DNA of 32,581 nt from an uncultured bacterium (GTDB lineage Bacteria > Myxococcota_A > Polyangia > Polyangiales > Houyiibacteriaceae). Within the stretch, counting starts at the first letter, position 1; each line of letters begins with the position of its first letter. A program made the position numbers and the translations under genes. This document shows positions 26,556 through 32,581 of this stretch, in pieces. Where the stretch lies: positions 1 to 32,581 of the forward strand of contig CALLDH010000275.1 in the NCBI GenBank assembly GCA_937998345.1, given 5' to 3'. Under the pieces are notes generated by a model. The model did no database searches and was not told the origin of the DNA. It saw only the letters and a program-made list of their open reading frames with translations.

Positions 26556-27964
26556 AGCAGCCGCTTGATCCAGCGCAGCTTCCGAGCGGAGTACGGCGGG
26601 AAGAGCATTGGTGGATCGGGGAGCAGCGGCTTTTTTAGAACAGCGCGCCGGTGCGAGAATGTCTCGAAGGAGCGGTGGCCGTGATAGGCGCCCATTCCAC
26701 TGTCGCCCACGCCGCCGAACGGAAGCTGGAGCACCCCTACGTGAAGCCAGATGTGGTTGATCGTCGTGCCGCCAGCGCTGGTGCCAGCGAGGACACGATC
26801 CTGTGTGTCCTTCTCGCGTGCAAAAACATAGAGCGCCAAGGGCTTGGGGCGCTCGTTGACGAAGCGGATGGCGGATTCGACGCTTGGGACTGATATTACG
26901 GGCAGAATCGGGCCGAAGATCTCCTCCTGCATCACCGAGTGATCTCCGCTCACGTTCCTCAGGATGGTTGGTGCGATGTAGCGGTCTGACAGATCGGTTT
27001 CGCCGCCAGTAACGACATCCGCGTCCGCGAGCAAGCGAGTCAATCGCGCATGATGTCGCTCGTTGACGATGCGAGCGTAGTCAGGGCTCTGCTGGGGGTC
27101 ATCTCCGTAGAACTCCCGAATCGCGGAGACCATGCGATTGACCAGCGCGTCGTGAACACGGTCGTGGACCAGCACGTAGTCCGGGGCCACGCAGGTCTGG
27201 CCGGCGTTGAAGAACTTGCCGTACACGATCCTCTTGGCAGCCAGGTCTAGGTCGACGTTCTCGTCAACGATGCATGGGCTCTTGCCGCCGAGCTCGAGGG
27301 TGACGGGCGTGAGGTTCTTTGCCGCCGCCTGCATGACGATGCGACCAACCGTCCCGTTACCCGTGTAGAAGACGTGATCCCACTTCTCGCGCAACAACGC
27401 GGTTGTTTCGGGGACGCCACCTTCCACGACCTTCACCGCCTTCGGATCGAGATACTTGGGCACCCACTTGGCAACCAACGCTGAAACATTCGGTGCAACC
27501 TCAGAGGGCTTGAGCACCGCGCAGTTGCCAGCCGCGATTGCGCCGACGAGTGGCAATAGCACCAGCTGGAGCGGGTAATTCCAAGCCCCTATGATCAGAG
27601 TTACACCGAGGGGCTCTCTGTAAATGTGGCTGCGGCCCGGCATCGCTACGGCCGAAGTGCCGACGCGCTCGGGCTTCATCCACGAACGGAGCTTCTTGCG
27701 CGAGAGGCGGAGCTCCGTCAGCGTGACCCCAATCTCCGCACCGAATGCCTCCGTGGCGGGCTTCCCGAGGTCAGCCGCAAGCGCGGCGAAAATGTCTTCT
27801 TCGCGCTCCATGAGGAAATGCCCGATCGCGTCGAGTTGTCCGAGGCGCCAAGACAGCGGCCTCGTGGCTCCCGTCTCGAAATAGCCACGAAGGGCGCGAA
27901 CCAGCGACGGCGCCGGCCCCTCGGGAACCTCTGTGGGGGTCGAAACGAGCTGTAATTCAGACAT
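26552..27964 (-). CDS. aldehyde dehydrogenase (class 3/coniferyl-type ALDH)
   Basis: PLGVTLIIGAWNYPLQLVLLPLVGAIAAGNCAVLKPSE, LELGGKSPCIV, FFNAGQTCVAPDYVLV. Confidence 0.96.
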   Translation of the reverse strand: MSELQLVSTPTEVPEGPAPSLVRALRGYFETGATRPLSWRLGQLDAIGHFLMEREEDIFAALAADLGKPATEAFGAEIGVTLTELRLSRKKLRSWMKPERVGTSAVAMPGRSHIYREPLGVTLIIGAWNYPLQLVLLPLVGAIAAGNCAVLKPSEVAPNVSALVAKWVPKYLDPKAVKVVEGGVPETTALLREKWDHVFYTGNGTVGRIVMQAAAKNLTPVTLELGGKSPCIVDENVDLDLAAKRIVYGKFFNAGQTCVAPDYVLVHDRVHDALVNRMVSAIREFYGDDPQQSPDYARIVNERHHARLTRLLADADVVTGGETDLSDRYIAPTILRNVSGDHSVMQEEIFGPILPVISVPSVESAIRFVNERPKPLALYVFAREKDTQDRVLAGTSAGGTTINHIWLHVGVLQLPFGGVGDSGMGAYHGHRSFETFSHRRAVLKKPLLPDPPMLFPPYSARKLRWIKRLL

Positions 27965-28062
27965 GAGCGGACCTCCCAGGAGACGGAGGCATCAAGAATT
28001 GCCTCGGTATTTCAGACCGTTACGGAGAGCGCGAAACAATTTCGAAATGATCCTAATCTCTG

Positions 28063-28068
28063 TATAAT
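28063..28068 (+). promoter_or_regulatory. candidate sigma-70 -10 element upstream of a small ORF
   Basis: Perfect TATAAT in an AT-rich stretch (tttcgaaatgatcctaatctctgTATAATcacg); -35 weak. Confidence 0.4.
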
Positions 28069-28107
28069 CACGCGACCGGGGTACGTCATGCCCGAACGGA
28101 GGCCTTG

Positions 28108-28188
28108 ATGCACAGCAGCGAACGTAAATGGCAACCTGAACAAAGACCTGCTCCCTGGTGGGCGCATATCCTACGTTGGTGGCTGTAG
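28108..28188 (+). CDS. candidate 26-aa Trp-rich small protein
   Basis: MHSSERKWQPEQRPAPWWAHILRWWL*; GGAGG about 6 nt upstream of ATG; TATAAT ~40 nt upstream. Below the ORF-track size cutoff. Confidence 0.45.
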   Translation: MHSSERKWQPEQRPAPWWAHILRWWL

Positions 28189-28223
28189 AGCACCCCCGTA
28201 AAGCTCGGCCACGGGGCTTCGCC

Positions 28224-29147
28224 CTAGGCGGCCAGACTTAGTTTCTCGCCCCCGCTCTCAGTGACGCCGTCTCGGTCGTCGACCTCGCCCCTGTCGCGGC
28301 GACGCCCCTCTTGGAGGACGCGTTCTGGGACTGCACGGATGTCCCACACGAGCCCGACCCAGCTCAACATCCTGAGCGTGTAATAGGTCACGTCGACTTC
28401 CCACCAGTAGAAGCCCTGGCGGCACGAGGACTGGTAATGGTGGTGGTTGTTGTGCCAACCCTCTCCGAGCGTCAGCAAGGCCGTCAGCATGTTGTTGCGG
28501 CTCTGGTCGGTCGTATCGAAGCGCTTCGTGCCCCAGATGTGCGTGAGCGAGTTGATCAGGAATGTGTTGTGCCAAAGCAGCACGGTGCTCCCGAAGAACC
28601 CAATGAACAGCCCGGGCCAGCCGGCAATCAGGAAACATACGGTCGCGAGAGCGGCCGGTGGCACGGCCCAGTACTTGTTGAGCCATCGAAGCTCGGGGTA
28701 CTTCGCGAAGTCCCGGATTTTGTCCCAGCGCGTTTCCTCTGTGTCATCGAAGATCCAGCCGACATGCGCATAGAATACGCTGTTCAGAATCGGAGAGTGA
28801 ACGTCGCCGGGTTGATCGGAAAGCTTGTGGTGCACGCGGTGGTGCGCGGCCCACCAGAGCACGCCTTTTTGTGAGCTGCTTTGCGCTAGCACAGCGAGGA
28901 AGAGCTGGAAGGCGCGGCTGGTCTTGTAGGTACGATGGGAGAAGTACCGATGGTAGCCCGCGGTGACACCCCACAAACGAACGAACAGGAGCACGAAGCA
29001 CAGCACCACGGCCTGCCAAGTCACTCCAGACCAGAACGCTCCGAGCACGGCAAGGTGCGAAAGCACGAATATCGTGGACCGTCGCCACTGCTCACCTCGA
29101 CTCAGGGAGCTCCTGGCTGGCTTCGCCTCCAGAACCGTCGTTTCCAT
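28224..29147 (-). CDS. acyl-CoA desaturase (delta-9 type fatty acid desaturase)
   Basis: Histidine boxes HRYFSH, HRVHH, and GEGWHNNHH. Confidence 0.96.
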   Translation of the reverse strand: METTVLEAKPARSSLSRGEQWRRSTIFVLSHLAVLGAFWSGVTWQAVVLCFVLLFVRLWGVTAGYHRYFSHRTYKTSRAFQLFLAVLAQSSSQKGVLWWAAHHRVHHKLSDQPGDVHSPILNSVFYAHVGWIFDDTEETRWDKIRDFAKYPELRWLNKYWAVPPAALATVCFLIAGWPGLFIGFFGSTVLLWHNTFLINSLTHIWGTKRFDTTDQSRNNMLTALLTLGEGWHNNHHHYQSSCRQGFYWWEVDVTYYTLRMLSWVGLVWDIRAVPERVLQEGRRRDRGEVDDRDGVTESGGEKLSLAA

Positions 29148-29215
29148 CCCCCGAAGCTATCCCAGCCCCAGCAATACGACCGTCACCGTTTACCCCCCTT
29201 TTGTCATAGTTATGT

Positions 29216-29238
29216 AAAAAGGGGTCTGACCTCTTTTT
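29216..29238. repeat. 23-bp near-perfect palindrome, copy 2 of the dispersed element; terminator-like, directly after the response regulator stop
   Basis: AAAAAGGGGTC-T-GACCTCTTTTT (one mismatch in the arms); same architecture as 21315-21337. Confidence 0.85.
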
Positions 29239-29955
29239 CTACGCGATGAACTTGTAGCCGGCGCCTCGGACGGAGAGGATGTGGGTGGGGGAGCCCGGGT
29301 TTTCTTCGAAGCGGCGGCGGAGACGGGAGATGAAATTGTCTACGGTGCGGGTGTTGCCGTAGTTGCGGAGCTTCCACACTCGCTCGAGGAGCTCGGTGCG
29401 GCTCAGGACGCGGCCGGCGTTCTCGGCGAAGTAACGCAGGAGGTCGAGCTCCAGCTGCGTGAGCTGCACCTCCTCACCAGAAACCGTGACCTCGTGGGTG
29501 TCGAAGTTGATCTCGGCCGTGCCGAACGAGAGCGTGGTGGCTTTCGCGCTGTTGCCGGAGACTTGCTCCCAGCGCTGGCGCCGCAGCACCGAACGCACCC
29601 TGGCGAGCAGCTCACCGAGCTCGAACGGCTTGACCATATAGTCGTCTGCACCCGCCTCGAGGCCGAGCACCCGGTCTTCGGGCGACGAGCGCGCCGTCAG
29701 CATGATCACGGGTACGAAATTGCCCGCGTCTCGGAACCTCTTGCAGAGGTCGAAGCCGTTGACGTCGGGGAGCATGACGTCCAACACGATGGCGTCGTAG
29801 CCACTGGGATCAAGCAATCGCTGACCCGCCTCTTTGGCGTTTGCCGCAACGTCGACGCGGTACCCCTCGAGCTCGAGGTTTAGTTTGAGGCCAGCCGCAA
29901 GGTGTTCTTCGTCTTCGACGATCAGGAGCCGTTGCGCTTCGTGGCTGGTCATCAT
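29239..29955 (-). CDS. OmpR-family DNA-binding response regulator
   Basis: LLIVEDEEHLAAGLKLNLELEGY, IVLDVMLPDVNGFDLCKRFR, C-terminal winged helix NTRTVDNFISRLRRRFEENP. Confidence 0.96.
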   Translation of the reverse strand: MMTSHEAQRLLIVEDEEHLAAGLKLNLELEGYRVDVAANAKEAGQRLLDPSGYDAIVLDVMLPDVNGFDLCKRFRDAGNFVPVIMLTARSSPEDRVLGLEAGADDYMVKPFELGELLARVRSVLRRQRWEQVSGNSAKATTLSFGTAEINFDTHEVTVSGEEVQLTQLELDLLRYFAENAGRVLSRTELLERVWKLRNYGNTRTVDNFISRLRRRFEENPGSPTHILSVRGAGYKFIA

Positions 29956-30893
29956 CCGCTCACCACAGGGGTCACGGGGAGCTCGACGCGCATAGTGGTG
30001 CCCTGCCCTCGCCCCTCGGAAGACGCCTGTACCTTACCACCCAGCTGCTTAACCAGCGCCCAGACGACGAAAAGCCCGAGCCCCGTCCCCCGGCGCTCTC
30101 GTACCTCTTGATCCTCCACTCGATAGAAGCGGTGGAAGACTCTCTTCAAGTCCTTTCGATCGATCCCGATGCCGTTGTCGCTCACCTCGACGCGGACCGT
30201 TTCGTTCGATACTCTACGCGCCACGACCTCGACTCGAGCCGGACGCTCCGAGTACTTGGCTGCGTTGTCGATCAGATTCTTCACCACAATCTCGAGTGCT
30301 GCGCGATCGGTCGACACGATGATCTCCGGGTCGACGTCGACGAGCACTTCGGTGGGTTCGAGCTTGTGCCGAGCGCGAACGGATGCGGCACACTGCTCGA
30401 CCAGCTGAGCGAGTGACACGTCACTGAGGTTCAACATCCCGGGTCGCGCATAAGACAGACGGTTCGCCTCCAAAACGTCATCGATGAACGCGCGCAGACG
30501 GTCGACGTCTTCGAGCATCATGCGGCGCAGCCTCTCGCGCGCGTCTCCTTCGAGACCTTCGCGCCCGAGCGTCTCCAGACACAGCTGCAGCGACGCAAGC
30601 GGACTCTTGAGCTCGTGCGTGACCGAATCGATGAAGGTGTCTTGCTTGCGCACTTCGATGATTCCGCGGGCAAGCGAGATCACGAACAGCACCAGCACGA
30701 CGATGATCAGCACGAAGGAAAGAGCGCCCAGCACGAGGAGCCAGACATCGCCCGCGATGTCGGCTGAGCGGGTGATCTTCTGGCCGAGGAGGAACGACCA
30801 GCCGACCAGGAGTGCGATGCTCAATAGAACGGTGATCGCACCCAGGGTGATGGGGATCGAGATCGAGGACCGGATTTTGCGACGACGTGCCAT
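29952..30893 (-). CDS. sensor histidine kinase (2 TM, HisKA/HATPase)
   Basis: FIDSVTHELKSPLASLQLCLE, NLIDNAAKYSERPA, VSDNGIGID, RGTGLGLFVV; 4-bp overlap with the response regulator gene. Confidence 0.96.
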   Translation of the reverse strand: MARRRKIRSSISIPITLGAITVLLSIALLVGWSFLLGQKITRSADIAGDVWLLVLGALSFVLIIVVLVLFVISLARGIIEVRKQDTFIDSVTHELKSPLASLQLCLETLGREGLEGDARERLRRMMLEDVDRLRAFIDDVLEANRLSYARPGMLNLSDVSLAQLVEQCAASVRARHKLEPTEVLVDVDPEIIVSTDRAALEIVVKNLIDNAAKYSERPARVEVVARRVSNETVRVEVSDNGIGIDRKDLKRVFHRFYRVEDQEVRERRGTGLGLFVVWALVKQLGGKVQASSEGRGQGTTMRVELPVTPVVSG

Positions 30894-30911
30894 CGGATTA
30901 GTTGAGACGAG

Positions 30912-31679
30912 TCATTGGCCTCGCAACAAGCGCCATAGGTTCTCTTTCTGCCATTGCTGTGCGGCAGAGTGGTACTCGAAGCTTCTCTCCCGCGTTCGAA
31001 ACGCTCGGGTATGATAGTGGCGGCGGCCGTTCTGCACGACCGCCGGCATATCGTGATGCAGCATCTCGTGAAACACCACAGCCTCGACGAAAAAGCCGGG
31101 CACCCAGGGCTGGTCGAGCACGGGATGGATCCGGATCAAGCGCTCTTCGGGGAGATATGTCCCAAGTTGCAGAGAACGCTGACGGCGCTTCGGCCGGACG
31201 CGCTTGCCCCAGGTGATGCGAACATCGGCGTCACCGCCAAAATGCCGCCGCGCCAAGTCGTCCGCGATCGCCCGCAGGTCATGGTGGCTCCCTTCGGAGC
31301 GCAAGGCTTCTTGGGGCGGGCCGGGCGCGACGAAACGCGCGCGATTCTATTCGACGAACCGGTCGATCATGCTGGCCGCCCGGGCGTCGCTATCGCTCAA
31401 ATAGTCACCCACTGCGTCGAGGATGTTCTCGTCGGCTGTCAGGAACATGTGATGGAGGCGCACCTCGAGCCGCCCACCTTTGGGGCGAGCAACCAGCATG
31501 GTGCTCCGGTTGTCGGTCACCACTAGGCGCACCGGCTGCCCCAAACGCGCCGCCAGGGTACGGCTCCACCCGGAAGCGCGGGCGTAGGCCCGGCCCAGAT
31601 CGTCCTCGCGACGCTCGGTGACCCGGGGCTCCGCGATCGTCGGCGATTCGCCGGCAAACTCGAAGGAAAGTTGGAGCAC
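30912..31679 (-). pseudogene. SprT/M48-like zinc metallopeptidase-type gene split by an in-frame TAG (31347-31349) into 31347..31679 and 30912..31304
   Basis: Both ORFs are in the same minus-strand frame; readthrough gives ...AASMIDRFVE*NRARFVAPGPPQEALRSEGSHHDLRAIADDLARRHFGG...FFVEAVVFHEMLHHDMP. Second half alone would need a TTG start. Confidence 0.65.
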
Positions 31680-31759
31680 GCCATTTGGGGCTAGAGGTTT
31701 GGCGCATCCTTGTCAACCGCGCTTTCGGAGAGTCGATCGGCAGGCTAGAATCAGAGAGG

Positions 31760-32581
31760 ATGCGTGCTGCCACTCGGGAACGGCTTGAAGGCCTGACGGT
31801 CTTGCACAGACTGACCTCCTCCGAGCAGCGGGAGGCCGCGTGGCGTCAGGGTATCGCGACCCTCGCACGGTCGGTCGTGGACGAACGCCGGCCTGTCCCG
31901 CTCGAGGGGCTCGACCCCGACGCATTGTTGCGGAGCCTCGAGGTCGCGGTCGAAGCTGGCCTCGTGGAAAGGCTCGACTGGCTCTCAGGACCGGCGGCCG
32001 CCGCCGCGCTCTACGAGGTCGCTGCAGCGCTCCCCTCGAGCCCCGTCAAACGCCAACTGGGCCGGATGGTCCTTCAACGTCTCCGGAAGGGAGACGCAGC
32101 AACGTTCGTGTCGGTAGCCACGCAGCTGGCCCTCGGCTCTCAGCGAGCCCTGAGCGGCCGCTCGATCCGCGCTCGCGTTGCACTCGCGCTGAGCCTGCCG
32201 ATCGGCACCGTCAACAACGTCGATGCGCTCGCTCTCGCCTTGATCTCCCGGCAGGACTCCAGCCGTGACTGGCTTCTCACGCCAGCGACCGGCTCGCTGC
32301 CATCCCGACGCCTCGCTGCGCGCTTGCTGGAACGCGCAGCGCGAGAAGCGGCGCGCCGTGCTGCCGAGGGCGATGACACCGGTGTCCGCGTCTTCTGCAC
32401 CGTGGCGGTCCGAGAGGCCTGGGACCGTCTGCTGGCGGACCGCGAGACCTTGGTCTGGCGGCACGTCGCGTCCGCACGGGGTCTGCTCGCTTCATCCATG
32501 CCAGTCTTCCAGCAAGAGATGCAGCGGCACCTCGACCCGGAGTTCACCGTCACCGAGTGGCGGCGCGCGGCGGCGTCGCTT
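31760..32581 (+). CDS. partial protein of unknown function, continues past the right edge (274 codons visible)
   Basis: Open without a stop from ATG 31760 to the edge (MRAATRERLEGLTVLHRLTSSEQREAAWRQGIATLARSVVDERR...); Ala/Arg/Leu-rich helical composition; SD-like gagagga upstream. Absent from ORF track because no stop is in the window. Confidence 0.75.
   Translation, partial: MRAATRERLEGLTVLHRLTSSEQREAAWRQGIATLARSVVDERRPVPLEGLDPDALLRSLEVAVEAGLVERLDWLSGPAAAAALYEVAAALPSSPVKRQLGRMVLQRLRKGDAATFVSVATQLALGSQRALSGRSIRARVALALSLPIGTVNNVDALALALISRQDSSRDWLLTPATGSLPSRRLAARLLERAAREAARRAAEGDDTGVRVFCTVAVREAWDRLLADRETLVWRHVASARGLLASSMPVFQQEMQRHLDPEFTVTEWRRAAASL

Noticed and set aside
1-32581. CRISPR arrays, prophage, toxin-antitoxin or defence islands
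   Set aside because: No regularly spaced repeats, integrase/transposase, phage structural genes or recognisable defence proteins seen on either strand.

Overview
High-GC bacterial chromosomal window, myxobacteria/deltaproteobacteria-like by codon usage and gene families (inference). It is densely packed with mostly ordinary genes: a methyltransferase, CDF transporter, YceI, AhpD-like protein, MATE pump, SDR, MBOAT plus two SGNH proteins, NUDIX, DUF445, PurU, crotonase, ferrochelatase, MBL hydrolase, SpeE, quinone oxidoreductase, acyl-CoA synthetase, NhaC antiporter, aldehyde dehydrogenase, desaturase and a histidine kinase/response regulator pair. There is no CRISPR array, prophage, intact transposase, tRNA or rRNA that I can support. 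The most unusual signal is the ~480-bp region at 21140-21612. It is a cluster of nested palindromes, including a 186-bp element with a 27-bp outer stem enclosing two hairpins, and it appears to have invaded the 3' end of speE and extended its reading frame by ~68 codons. A related 23-bp palindrome recurs at 29216. Other points: a tail-to-tail overlapping SGNH paralog pair beside an MBOAT; a flavinylated FMN-binding protein with a His-rich membrane partner; a GFA gene remnant (31 codons); a half-length TauE/SafE gene; a metallopeptidase-like gene split by one in-frame TAG; an unlisted Trp-rich 26-aa smORF with promoter and SD; and an actinobacterial-type Cys-containing ferrochelatase.
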